From Flavobacteriales bacterium (GTDB lineage: Bacteria; Bacteroidota; Bacteroidia; Flavobacteriales_E; Vicingaceae): 41,565 bases of DNA. Numbering within the stretch: the stretch's first letter is position 1; every line of letters starts with the position of its first letter. Shown here one piece after another: positions 17,321-26,405 of the stretch. A program made the translations under genes and the position numbers. The stretch lies in the NCBI GenBank assembly GCA_002401955.1, contig NVUQ01000090.1, positions 1 through 41,565 on the forward strand. The letters run 5' to 3'. The notes below the pieces were generated by a model. That model saw only the letters and a list, made by a program, of their open reading frames with translations. It had not been told where the DNA came from and ran no database searches.

Positions 17321-17352
17321 TTTGCTGAGTAACCTAAAAAAATGTATATTTG
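17321..17352 (+). promoter_or_regulatory. Promoter of the fibre gene
   Basis: TTTG at 17321-17324, a 20-base spacer, and TATATTTG at 17345-17352 match both parts of the Bacteroidota promoter (TTTG / TAnnTTTG). The predicted transcript begins near 17358, about 40 bases before ATG 17399. Confidence 0.6.
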
Positions 17353-17373
17353 ATTAGTATTAGGTTAATAACC
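17330..17373. promoter_or_regulatory. Putative TetR operator sites overlapping the fibre promoter
   Basis: TAACCTAA (17330-17337) and TTAGGTTA (17360-17367) are perfect inverted copies that bracket the -7 element. A second, tight palindrome GGTTA-a-TAACC sits at 17363-17373. This arrangement between a divergent tetR and its neighbour is typical of an autoregulatory operator. Binding by this TetR is inferred, not shown. Confidence 0.45.
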
Positions 17374-17398
17374 AATTACGTAACAAAAACGCTCCAAG

Positions 17399-20300
17399 AT
17401 GTTAAAAAACGAAAATGTAACTAAAGAAAAAAAGATGCTAAATAGGCTTAAGAAAACAGCTCTTATATTGTTACTATTGAGTTTTAGTAGTGTAGTTTAT
17501 ACACAAAATGTTGGGATAAACTCATCAGGAGCAGCTCCTAGTGGAGATGCTTTACTAGATATAGTTTCAACAACAAAAGCATTGTTAATACCTAGGGTAA
17601 ACATTATAAATTTAGCTACTATAGATCCAATTACTGGAGGGTCAACAGAAAGCCTGTTGGTTTACAATACAAATTTAACCACTGGTAAAGGATATTATTA
17701 TTGGGATGGTTCACAGTGGGTAAAATTATTAGATGGGTCTGGAGATGCCTGGCAATTAACAGGTAATGCAGGAACTATAGCAGGAACAAATTTTATCGGA
17801 ACAACAGATGCTGTTGACTGGGTAATGAAAACCAACAATATTGAAAGAGCAAGAATAACATCAGCAGGTCGTTTAGGAGTTGGCATTGCAACCCCTTCGG
17901 CATTAACTCAAGCACAAATTAATACTTCTTCAGAATTCATTAGCCTTTATGCAACTAATGACTTTGCTTCCCCATCTAATTCATGGGCAATATTGGGGCA
18001 GCATTGGGGTCCAAATAGTGGAGGGGTTGGAGTCGAAGGAACATCAGAGAAAGGAACGGCAGGGGTGTTTAATCTTATCCATGGATCTTCTCCAGGAGGA
18101 GAAGCTATTTTAACGTGTAGAGATGGAGGTCAAGATGTGTTTACTGTAGATGATGGAGGTAATGTCGGTATTGGTTTTGGAGCATCAGTTCCTGCATTTA
18201 ACCTTGTTGTACAAGAATCAGGAACTAACAGTAGTACAGCTCCTATGATAGCTATAGATCAAGGAGGTACAGGAGATGCAGCAATGCGCTTTGATGCAGG
18301 GTCTCAAATAGTGATTATGGGAATTGATAATAGTGATGCTGATAAGTTTAAAATTTATGATGGAACAAGCTTAGGCACTACCGATGCTAATACAGATATG
18401 GTAATTACTACTGCTGGTGATGTTGGTTTTGGTGAAGTTACGCCTAAATCTAAGATGCATATAGCAAATCCTGATGATGGAGAAATATCAACAGTTCTGG
18501 TTTCAAATACTACTTTCTCTTTAAATAATTCTGTTGCTGGGTATGGTTTTGCTTTAGGAAACCTTTCTGTTTCTAAAGCAGCTATATTTTTTAAATCAGG
18601 TAATGCAGGTTTTGGTAGGGGGCATATGGTTTTTGCTTTAAATAAAACTAATGACTGGACAACTTCAGTTGGTGAAGTTGATGAAATGATGAGATTAGAT
18701 TATGATGGTGATTTAGGTATTGCTACAAATGCACCAACTAATAAATTAGATGTAAATGGTCAAATGCGTATGCGTACAGGTGCAGCTCTTAATTTTATTA
18801 TTCAAGGAGATGCAAATGGTGTTATGTCATGGGTAGATCCTAATGCAGTACTTACAGGAGGAGGCTCTGATGAGGACTGGCATGAGGTAGGAACAACTAC
18901 AGCACCAGATGCGATTACGGATAATATTTTTACTCAAGGAAATGTTGGTATAGGTATTTCAACACCTGCAGACCCTTTACATATCGTTTCGGATGCTGGT
19001 GGAGACGCAATTCATATAGAGGAAAATAGTGGGGGAGAAGATTGGCAAATAGGAGTTGATGCAAGTGGCGATTTGAATTTTGAAGAAACAGGAGTTAATA
19101 GAGTGACTTTTGAAGATCAAGGTCAAGTAGGATTTGGAACAACAACTCCTGCTTACCATTTAGAAATTGAAGAAACTAATAATAGTAATACTAATGCTAT
19201 GATCTATTTAGATCAGTTAGGAACTGGAGATGCAACATTGACTTTTAATGCAGGCTCACAGTTCATGTCTATGGGTATTGATAACAGTGATTTAGATAAG
19301 TTTAAAATTTATGATGCAAGTACATTAGCTACAGCTAATACCAGATTGACCATAACAACGACAGGTTTGGTTGGTATCGCTACCAATACTCCTACAGAAA
19401 CTTTTCATATAAATGGAACATTTAGATTAGTAGATGGTACAGAACAAAATGGATTCGTTTTAACTTCTGATGCAAATGGAGTGGGAACATGGCAAGCTTC
19501 AGGTGGAGGTGGTGGGGCTTCTGACAATGATTGGCATGAGGTAGGAACTTCTACAGCTCCGAATGCGATTACGGATAATATTTTTACCCAAGGAAATGTT
19601 GGAATTGGTGTAATTTCTCCTAATGAACAACTTGAAATTTCTGAAAATTTCAGATTGCCTTCGACTACTGCTACTACAGGTATTATTTATAAAGCAGGTA
19701 ATCGTTTTATTCATAATTTTGGTACAAATAACACATTTATTGGTATCAACTCTGGTAATTTAACTACATCTGGAACTGGAACCAATACAGGTGTTGGTTA
19801 TGGAACACTTTCTAGTTTAACTACAGGAATAAATAATACAGCTGTAGGGTACAATGCGTTAAATAAGATGACGTCTCAAAAATGGTGTACTGCAGTTGGA
19901 TTTAGAGCTCTTGAAGATAATGTTGTAGCACTTGGTAATACCGGGTTAGGGTATTACGCACTTGGTAATACAGGTGGTGCTTCTGGAGGAAGGTGGAATA
20001 CGGCTGTTGGAAGTGAGGCTATGGAGAATAATACTACAGGAGAGTTTAATACTGTACTCGGTGCGAATGCATTACTTATAAGTACATCAAAAAGTAATAA
20101 TGTATCAATTGGTTATAACACACTTATGTTTGCTAGTAATACGGAACAGGCTGTTATTGTCGGTTCTGGAAGTGCTTCTGATGTTAGAGATTTTGATCAT
20201 TGTACTTTAATTGGTTATAATGTAGAGCCTTCAGCAGGAAGTTGGACAGGTTCTATTGCTATTGGACATTCTGCTAGATATTCTGCTTCAGATGTAGCTG

Positions 20301-20767
20301 TTGTCGGTACAGCTTCTTTGACCTCAATAGGAGGTTATGTTAACTGGTCTAATTTGTCAGATAAAAGATTTAAAAAGAATATTAAGCAAAATGTTCCTGG
20401 TATAGAGTTTATTTCGAAATTAACTCCTGTTACTTACAACATTGATGTAAATAAATTGAATGGTTTTTTAAATGTAAGTGAAGAAGATTTAAAAAGTGAT
20501 GTTACAAAAAAAGCAATGCAAGAGAAGTCTGAGATATTGTATACAGGTTTTTTAGCTCAGGATGTAGAGGCAAGTGCAAAAGAATTAGGCTTTAATTTTA
20601 GTGGGGTGGATGCCCCTAAAAATGAGAATGATCATTATGGGTTAAGGTATGCGGAATTTGTCGTTCCACTGGTTAAAGCAACACAAGAACAACAAAAAAT
20701 TATAGATGAACAATCAAAGTTAATTGAAGAGTTATCTAAAAGGTTAGAGAAATTAGAGAATAAATAA
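17399..20767 (+). CDS. Large surface fibre protein with internal repeats and C-terminal S74-type chaperone domain
   Basis: A 1122-residue exported protein. A signal peptide (ILLLLSFSSVVYTQ) ends near residue 36; an alternative ATG at 17435 gives the same mature end. Residues about 37-700 are beta-rich with two long repeats: a DxDWHEVGT...ITDNIFTQGNVGIG module (twice) and a GTGDA...MGIDNSD.DKFKIYD module (twice). About 770-970 carry head-type turns (NTGVGYGTLSSLTTGINNTAVGYNAL), like YadA-type beta-rolls. The S74 intramolecular chaperone follows near 975-1075 (SDKRFKKNIKQ..PGIEFISKLTPVTYNID), then a coiled coil from about 1090 to the end. Such proteins trimerise and self-cleave in phage tail spikes; related exported proteins are widespread in Bacteroidota. 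No T9SS sorting domain is visible, so anchoring is unclear. Confidence 0.85.
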   Translation: MLKNENVTKEKKMLNRLKKTALILLLLSFSSVVYTQNVGINSSGAAPSGDALLDIVSTTKALLIPRVNIINLATIDPITGGSTESLLVYNTNLTTGKGYYYWDGSQWVKLLDGSGDAWQLTGNAGTIAGTNFIGTTDAVDWVMKTNNIERARITSAGRLGVGIATPSALTQAQINTSSEFISLYATNDFASPSNSWAILGQHWGPNSGGVGVEGTSEKGTAGVFNLIHGSSPGGEAILTCRDGGQDVFTVDDGGNVGIGFGASVPAFNLVVQESGTNSSTAPMIAIDQGGTGDAAMRFDAGSQIVIMGIDNSDADKFKIYDGTSLGTTDANTDMVITTAGDVGFGEVTPKSKMHIANPDDGEISTVLVSNTTFSLNNSVAGYGFALGNLSVSKAAIFFKSGNAGFGRGHMVFALNKTNDWTTSVGEVDEMMRLDYDGDLGIATNAPTNKLDVNGQMRMRTGAALNFIIQGDANGVMSWVDPNAVLTGGGSDEDWHEVGTTTAPDAITDNIFTQGNVGIGISTPADPLHIVSDAGGDAIHIEENSGGEDWQIGVDASGDLNFEETGVNRVTFEDQGQVGFGTTTPAYHLEIEETNNSNTNAMIYLDQLGTGDATLTFNAGSQFMSMGIDNSDLDKFKIYDASTLATANTRLTITTTGLVGIATNTPTETFHINGTFRLVDGTEQNGFVLTSDANGVGTWQASGGGGGASDNDWHEVGTSTAPNAITDNIFTQGNVGIGVISPNEQLEISENFRLPSTTATTGIIYKAGNRFIHNFGTNNTFIGINSGNLTTSGTGTNTGVGYGTLSSLTTGINNTAVGYNALNKMTSQKWCTAVGFRALEDNVVALGNTGLGYYALGNTGGASGGRWNTAVGSEAMENNTTGEFNTVLGANALLISTSKSNNVSIGYNTLMFASNTEQAVIVGSGSASDVRDFDHCTLIGYNVEPSAGSWTGSIAIGHSARYSASDVAVVGTASLTSIGGYVNWSNLSDKRFKKNIKQNVPGIEFISKLTPVTYNIDVNKLNGFLNVSEEDLKSDVTKKAMQEKSEILYTGFLAQDVEASAKELGFNFSGVDAPKNENDHYGLRYAEFVVPLVKATQEQQKIIDEQSKLIEELSKRLEKLENK

Positions 20768-20771
20768 ATCT

Positions 20772-20912
20772 ATGAAAACAGTAATTAACGTTGTGTATAA
20801 TAAAATGTATTGTAGATCTAGTTTAGGTTTTTTTAATAAAACCTTAGCTGTAGTTTTAGGAATTGTTCCAATGATAGTGTTGATACTTTTGGTTGTAGTT
20901 TCTTGTAGTTAA
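20772..20912 (+). CDS. Possible 46-residue single-helix membrane peptide
   Basis: An open frame starting MKTVINVVYNKMYCRSSLGFF runs to a stop at 20910-20912. Residues about 24-44 (TLAVVLGIVPMIVLILLVVV) are a credible transmembrane helix. It begins 5 bases after the fibre stop and so could be on the same transcript. There is no recognisable family. It could be chance in AT-rich DNA; the helix composition and position are the only support. Confidence 0.35.
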   Translation: MKTVINVVYNKMYCRSSLGFFNKTLAVVLGIVPMIVLILLVVVSCS

Positions 20913-20916
20913 AACC

Positions 20917-21327
20917 TTAGTAATTGATTGTTAGAATAAGATTTCTTCTACCACCGTTATTTCTGAATTCACATAAGTATATCCCTTGCCAAGTACCTAA
21001 ATTTAATCTGTAATTGGTGATAGGAATTGAAACAGAACTTCCAACAAAACTCGATTTTATATGGGCTGGCATATCATCACTTCCCTCATAGGTGTGTTTG
21101 TAAAAGGGTTCGTTTTCTTTTACAATATGATTAAAACTACTTTCAAAATCATGTAAAACAGTAGGGTCAGCATTTTCGTTAATGGTTAAACCTGCAGAAG
21201 TATGTTTTATAAAAACATGAAGAACTCCCTTTTCAGGTAGTTCTCCAATATTATCTAATACTTTATTTGTAATAATATGAAAGCCTCTTGAATATTGAGG
21301 TAAACTAAATTCTACTTGTTGTATCAT
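20917..21327 (-). CDS. yjbQ: YjbQ-family (UPF0047) protein, secondary thiamine-phosphate synthase-like
   Basis: YjbQ proteins have weak thiamine-phosphate synthase activity in vitro and an unsettled physiological role. The 136 residues carry the family signature HVFIKHTSAGLTINENADPTVLHDFE, then DDMPAHIKSSFVGSSVSIPI, and the terminal LGTWQGIYLCEFRNNGGRRNLILTI. Its start overlaps the stop of the permease/M1 fusion by four bases (ATGA), so it is translationally coupled to that ABC system. Confidence 0.92.
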   Translation of the reverse strand: MIQQVEFSLPQYSRGFHIITNKVLDNIGELPEKGVLHVFIKHTSAGLTINENADPTVLHDFESSFNHIVKENEPFYKHTYEGSDDMPAHIKSSFVGSSVSIPITNYRLNLGTWQGIYLCEFRNNGGRRNLILTINY

Positions 21328-24300
21328 TCTTTTTTAGCAACTGTTTTAACGTTGTCTTTAATGTTTCTTTCAATTAAAATCCTTCTAGGGTCAATAGCTG
21401 CTTTTGCAGGAAGAGAATCTACTTCAAATTTAAAATTCATTTCATTCTTGTTGAATTTAACCCTTTTGTGATACATTAAATCCTTCTCATCCTCATCAGC
21501 ATATACGCCAATGTCAACCCAATCATTAAAATCTACTTTAATTTCTTTACCAATAGTATCAGCTTTTATTTTATAAGCTTCAACATCCATAGATATTTCA
21601 TATTTACCATTAGAAAGCTCTTTATAAGTAGCTTTTTTTAATCTGTAATCATATAAAGTAATTTCTTTAAACCAATCTGTAATTAAATAATTAAAAGAAT
21701 CTGGTACTTGAGTTTCTAAATGTCTTAAAAAATCTAAAGAAGTAGGATAGGGAGGTTTTACATATCTATATTCCTCTAAAAAGCTTCTCATAGCATTGTT
21801 CACTTTTTCTTCTCCAATGTAATCTTGTAAAGCATAAAGTAGTACACTTCCTTTTCCGTAATGGATGTATTGCTGGTTTTCAACCTTATATAAAGGAAGT
21901 TCTTTTTTCTGTTCAAAGCTTCGTCCGGTTAAATAACGATCATAATCATATTTTAAAAAGTTTTTCATTTGGATATCATCGTTAACAGAATGTTTCATAA
22001 CCATTAATGAGGAGTATTCTGCAAAACTTTCTGAGAACATAGTAGCTCCTTGCATGGTAGCTCCAACCACTTGATGTGCCCACCATTGATGTGCCATTTC
22101 ATGTGCAATTACAGCATCAATAACATTGTTATCATCCTCATCTTCTAAGTTGGTTATAAAACCGAAAGATTCAGAATAAGGCATAGTTCCAGGAAAAGCT
22201 TGAGCAAATGTAGAATACCTCGGAAATTCAACAATACGAGCTTGTTTGTGGTAATAAGGACCAAAATTATCAATGTAATATTTTAATGATTTTTCTACCG
22301 CAGCAGTCATCATATCTATGTTGTAATGATGCGCTTTATCATAATAAACTTCAATATCAATTCCATTCCATTTTTTACGAGCTACTTCATAACGTGCAGA
22401 CATAAAATTAAAGAAGTTTTGAGATTTATGATCTACTTTATAATGATAGTAATTACGTCCGTTTTTAGAGCTTTCTTCCAATAAAGTTCCTGGAGCAATT
22501 GCTATTTGATCGCTAGAAGTTGTAATAAACGTTTCTACATCTATCCAATCTGATGTTCCGTTAGATAAGTAATTGCTATTACAAGCACTATTGCATTCCG
22601 ATTGTAGCTTAGGCATTCTTTCTTTTTCTGGTAAATCGTTCTTTTTTCGTTTTTGTTTATCACTAAGCTCATAACTTTCATTATATCCAATAGATGGAAG
22701 TATAGCAAAATTGTTAATGAAAGTCCCATTTTCAGCTATAAAAGAATTACTTACATCATTTTCAAACCCTTTTGAAATATGAGATGCCTCAACAACTATA
22801 GGTATTCTCTCTTTGGGGTTTAGAGGTTTATCTAATTGATAAATGATATATCCTAAATTCTTATCTTCAAATACCACTTTAGAATTTTTGATATGAATTT
22901 TCATTTTCCAACTTTCATCAACAATAAAATGAAGAGAGTCTATCGTTTCGTTTGTTTCATTGCTAAGGATTAATCCTGATTTAGCTAAGAAATTTCTTTT
23001 TTCAGGATAAATATCTATCATGTATTTAGCACTGGTTATTTTAGGTTGTGCTATTCCCTCATATTTTTTTAACTCTTTTTCATACCTGATTTGATCATCT
23101 TCTCTTGAATCGATACTCTCGTATGAGTTAAGTACTTGAGTATTGTAATAAACAAAGCTAGCTGTTCCTAACCATAATATGGTAACAATAGATAAACCTA
23201 AAGCGTACTTAGGCGTAAGGTGTTTTGCAGCAGATTTTAAACGGTTTTTAAAACCAAAAGTTGTTCCTCTTACCCAAATTAAACCCGCTAAAACAAGTAG
23301 TAAAACACTAAATAAAATCCAATAGACATTAAACCAGTTCGAAGAATATAACTCAGCTCCAAATCCATTCATATCTGAATACTTATAAGAAGGAGAGGAT
23401 CCGATGTTAACCATGTTAGATTGAAATTCAAATATTAACATCAGAATATCCAGTAAGAAAATTAATAGAATAGAAACAAAGTATCCAATGTATTTGTTGT
23501 TTAAGATTACTTGTAAGAAAACAAATATCATAGACCAAATAACATACATTGGTAGTGCTTTAAATATAAAGTCTTGCATATAAACACCTAATTCTATATT
23601 TGTATATCCATTTAGAACTTGATATACAATGGCAGCAATAATAAAAAAGAGGTTTAAACAAATTCCAACACTTATTAAGGAAAGGGTTTTTGCTATTAAT
23701 GATATGATTGAAATATGAGGTGTGCCATCAATAACTCCATTAATGTTACTATCCCTATCTCTCCATACCAATTCCCCACTATAAAATACCAGAATAATAA
23801 GAACAAATAACCCTGTAATTCCGTTAATTACATCCATCATTTTGTAGGTAACAGGATAGGATTGTAATCCATAATAATCAAACCCACCCCATAAGCTAAC
23901 AATTAGAATTACAGCACTAATAACAAATAAAATCTTAAACAGATTACTTCTAATAATACTATAGAAATTAATGGCGAAAAAACTTTTAAACTGACTAAGA
24001 GTTGAGCTAAAGTTGAATACACTTATAGCTGTAGGTTTAGTAAATATTTCTTTAGCCTCAGCAGCATCTTTATTTTTTGATTTTTTAACCTTCTCATTCT
24101 TATTAATAAAACTAAAAGAGAGATAAGATAAAGCCAGTATTCCAGATCCAACCAACATCCATATAATTCGGTTTAATAACAATAAACCATTAAATGCAGC
24201 TCCTTGCGAGTTTTTTTCTGATGGAGTCAAGTATTTGGTGTCAATAGAAAAAGCATCAGTACCAAACATATCTATTAACGCCCCAATAGTTTCATTATCT

Positions 24301-24902
24301 AAATCAGAAGTTAACGTTCCTGAAATGGAGTTAACAACAATAATAACAATTGTTCCGAGAAATGAAATAATGGTGTTTTTCCACTTGGTTGCCATTGCAA
24401 AAATAATTGCTCCTGCAATAAACATATTTGGTAAAATAAATAGAAAGTAACTATTTAGTAGTGTTTCAAAATAAAAAGGACCAATTCTTTCAGCATCAAT
24501 TTGCCCAGAAAGAGGCCCGATTTCAGCGCCAATCATAAAGCCGATATAAATCCCTATTAATGGAATAGTAGAAAGGAATAGTGCTCCTGTAAATCGTCCA
24601 AAGTAGTAACCAGATTTATGAATAGGGCTTGTAAATAAGATTTCATTAAAGCCAGATTTAAAATCTTTTAAAGCAGCATTGTTAAAAAAAGCAGTAGAAA
24701 TTAATAAAGCTAAAAGAGAAAAAGCGGCAATTATCTGTGTTATGGTATGAGGGGAGTTCGCATATTCATTCCCTGTAGAGCCAATTGTTTCGCCAAAAAT
24801 GACCATTAATGCACCAAAAAGGGCCATCATCAATATAAAAACATAAATCATTGGTCTTAGCAATGCTGCACCAACTTCTTTTATAAAAAATTCTTTAAAC
24901 AT
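21324..24902 (-). CDS. ABC-2 type permease fused to an M1-family zinc aminopeptidase domain
   Basis: A 1192-residue fusion typical of Bacteroidota. The N-terminal half (about 1-590) has roughly twelve membrane helices in two ABC-2 permease-like blocks, split by a charged linker near 270-285 (NKNEKVKKSKNKDAAEAKE). From about 620 comes a soluble beta region and then an M1 peptidase domain, with H934, E935 and H938 in HEMAH and the third zinc ligand E958 in SESFAEYSS. HEMAH and this Glu are intact, so it is probably active outside the inner membrane. It follows the ATPase gene by 21 bases and overlaps yjbQ by four. Substrate is unknown. Confidence 0.9.
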   Translation of the reverse strand: MFKEFFIKEVGAALLRPMIYVFILMMALFGALMVIFGETIGSTGNEYANSPHTITQIIAAFSLLALLISTAFFNNAALKDFKSGFNEILFTSPIHKSGYYFGRFTGALFLSTIPLIGIYIGFMIGAEIGPLSGQIDAERIGPFYFETLLNSYFLFILPNMFIAGAIIFAMATKWKNTIISFLGTIVIIVVNSISGTLTSDLDNETIGALIDMFGTDAFSIDTKYLTPSEKNSQGAAFNGLLLLNRIIWMLVGSGILALSYLSFSFINKNEKVKKSKNKDAAEAKEIFTKPTAISVFNFSSTLSQFKSFFAINFYSIIRSNLFKILFVISAVILIVSLWGGFDYYGLQSYPVTYKMMDVINGITGLFVLIILVFYSGELVWRDRDSNINGVIDGTPHISIISLIAKTLSLISVGICLNLFFIIAAIVYQVLNGYTNIELGVYMQDFIFKALPMYVIWSMIFVFLQVILNNKYIGYFVSILLIFLLDILMLIFEFQSNMVNIGSSPSYKYSDMNGFGAELYSSNWFNVYWILFSVLLLVLAGLIWVRGTTFGFKNRLKSAAKHLTPKYALGLSIVTILWLGTASFVYYNTQVLNSYESIDSREDDQIRYEKELKKYEGIAQPKITSAKYMIDIYPEKRNFLAKSGLILSNETNETIDSLHFIVDESWKMKIHIKNSKVVFEDKNLGYIIYQLDKPLNPKERIPIVVEASHISKGFENDVSNSFIAENGTFINNFAILPSIGYNESYELSDKQKRKKNDLPEKERMPKLQSECNSACNSNYLSNGTSDWIDVETFITTSSDQIAIAPGTLLEESSKNGRNYYHYKVDHKSQNFFNFMSARYEVARKKWNGIDIEVYYDKAHHYNIDMMTAAVEKSLKYYIDNFGPYYHKQARIVEFPRYSTFAQAFPGTMPYSESFGFITNLEDEDDNNVIDAVIAHEMAHQWWAHQVVGATMQGATMFSESFAEYSSLMVMKHSVNDDIQMKNFLKYDYDRYLTGRSFEQKKELPLYKVENQQYIHYGKGSVLLYALQDYIGEEKVNNAMRSFLEEYRYVKPPYPTSLDFLRHLETQVPDSFNYLITDWFKEITLYDYRLKKATYKELSNGKYEISMDVEAYKIKADTIGKEIKVDFNDWVDIGVYADEDEKDLMYHKRVKFNKNEMNFKFEVDSLPAKAAIDPRRILIERNIKDNVKTVAKKE

Positions 24903-24923
24903 AACGAGTAAGTTGTTTTTAAG

Positions 24924-25811
24924 TTAGACAGCTACAGTTTCAGAAACATTAATTTTAGAGAAAAACACATCTTCTAAGCTTGGAGCTACGTTTTCAAAAC
25001 CTTCTCCTGGGTTACTATCGCTTAATACATGTATTAGTGGTTTTCCTGCAACCATTTTATCAGATATTACTGTATAATTAGTTTGATATTCTGAAACTTG
25101 GTTTCGTTCAATAATTTTTTGCCAAACTTTACCGTTAAGCTCATTAATTACATTTTGAGGTGTTCCTTGGTAAACCATTTTTCCTAAATTCATTATTGCC
25201 ATGTTAGAACATAGTTCAGTAACATCATCAACAATATGAGTAGATAGAATAATAATCACATCTTCAGCAACATCTGCTAAAAGGTTATGGAAACGATTTC
25301 TTTCTCCAGGATCTAAGCCTGCAGTAGGTTCATCTACAATAATTAATTTAGGATTTCCTATTAAGGCTTGGGCAATACCAACACGTTGTTTCATCCCTCC
25401 AGAAAATCCTTTTACTTTTTCATGTCTTTTAGGAAATAAGTTAACTTTTTGCAATAAGTAATTAACTAACTCATTACGCTCTTTACTACCAGTAATTCCT
25501 TTTAAAATAGCCATGTGCTCCAGTAATTGATAGGCAGTAATCTGAGGATAAACACCAAACTCTTGAGGTAAATAACCCAATACTTTTCTAAGTTCGGTTG
25601 GGTTTTTAAAAATATCAATATCATCTAAAAAAGCAGAACCAGAATCAGCTTCTTGCAATGTTGCTAATGTTCTCATTAAGGATGATTTTCCAGCACCATT
25701 TGGACCAAGTAGACCAAACATTCCGTTAGAAAGCTCAATATTGATATCATCTAATGCTTTAACACCATTTGAATAAGTTTTTGAAAGGTTGTTTATTTTT
25801 AAAGTTGCCAT
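24924..25811 (-). CDS. ABC transporter ATP-binding protein
   Basis: Energises the permease encoded just downstream. All nucleotide-binding motifs are present: Walker A LLGPNGAGKSS, Q-loop YLPQEFG, signature FSGGMKQR, Walker B LIIVDEPTAGLDP and a switch His in LSTHIVDD. The start at 25811 (MATLKINNLSKTY) fits the family; an ATG 24 bases upstream lies close to the predicted promoter and is less likely. A C-terminal extension of about 80 residues follows the core, as in multidrug/lantibiotic-type ABC ATPases. Confidence 0.93.
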   Translation of the reverse strand: MATLKINNLSKTYSNGVKALDDINIELSNGMFGLLGPNGAGKSSLMRTLATLQEADSGSAFLDDIDIFKNPTELRKVLGYLPQEFGVYPQITAYQLLEHMAILKGITGSKERNELVNYLLQKVNLFPKRHEKVKGFSGGMKQRVGIAQALIGNPKLIIVDEPTAGLDPGERNRFHNLLADVAEDVIIILSTHIVDDVTELCSNMAIMNLGKMVYQGTPQNVINELNGKVWQKIIERNQVSEYQTNYTVISDKMVAGKPLIHVLSDSNPGEGFENVAPSLEDVFFSKINVSETVAV

Positions 25812-25832
25812 TTTATATCTATTTATATAGAA

Positions 25833-25840
25833 CAAATATA
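25833..25840 (-). promoter_or_regulatory. -7 promoter element of the ABC/M1/yjbQ operon
   Basis: The minus strand reads TATATTTG, a perfect TAnnTTTG, 21 bases before ATG 25811. No good -33 TTG is seen at the usual spacing. Confidence 0.45.
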
Positions 25841-25905
25841 GCTTAGTATAGATGAATTAATATAAAATATACACGAATGGTTAAATTACTTTGATAAACG
25901 GTTTT

Positions 25906-26308
25906 TTAACGTTTTTTCTTTTTCCATTTTTTGTTGGGAGTAAAATGACCTTTAGCTTTGTTTTTATAAGATTAGATGAAATTTCTTATCTTAATTTATA
26001 TAAACAAAAGTTGTAAAAAGAGTGAGGTGAACTTTTAACTTGTCTAAGTTTTCTGGGGCTGATTCTGGATTTCTTATTGCGTTAAGAACAGAAAACCCAG
26101 GAGAATAAACATAATTATTATCGATAAATGCCGAGGCTCCAATAAGATTAATTTCCCAATACACTTTAGAGTCTCCAATAGAGGAGGGGTTGATTAAAAC
26201 CGAATTGGTTGGTGCGTAATTACTGTTTGCAATACCCATATTCTCTTGAGCCTGTAGATTATTCCAGCAATAAAGAAATAACAATAGATATGTAATCTTT
26301 TTATACAA
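25906..26308 (-). pseudogene. Remnant of a Bacteroidota outer-membrane-type (DUF5723-like) protein gene
   Basis: An intact start (signal peptide MYKKITYLLLFLYCWNNLQAQ) leads into MGIANSNYAPTNSVLINPSSIGDSK, the characteristic beginning of long DUF5723-like envelope proteins of several hundred residues. The frame stops after only 105 residues at 25991. Just beyond, in a different frame, 25906-25971 reads like a natural gene end: about 21 residues rich in K and R, containing GHFTPNKKWKKKKR, then a stop. I infer an internal deletion leaving both ends of one gene, although the second piece could belong to another lost gene. Family assignment is from pattern memory only. Confidence 0.5.
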
Positions 26309-26405
26309 TGCTTATTTAATCAATTAGATTTGGTAAAATTATCATAAAATAAACGGAGAAAACCATATTTATATTGACCTTTATAAAGTATTTATGACGA
26401 TGTAA

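Noticed and set aside
17399..20767. Prophage tail-fibre gene
   Set aside because: No phage structural, lysis or integrase genes nearby; a signal peptide is present, so it is a cellular exported protein.
20823..20845. Hairpin AGGTTTT...AAAACCT as fibre terminator
   Set aside because: Only seven AT-rich pairs and no following T-run; it also lies inside the small open frame.
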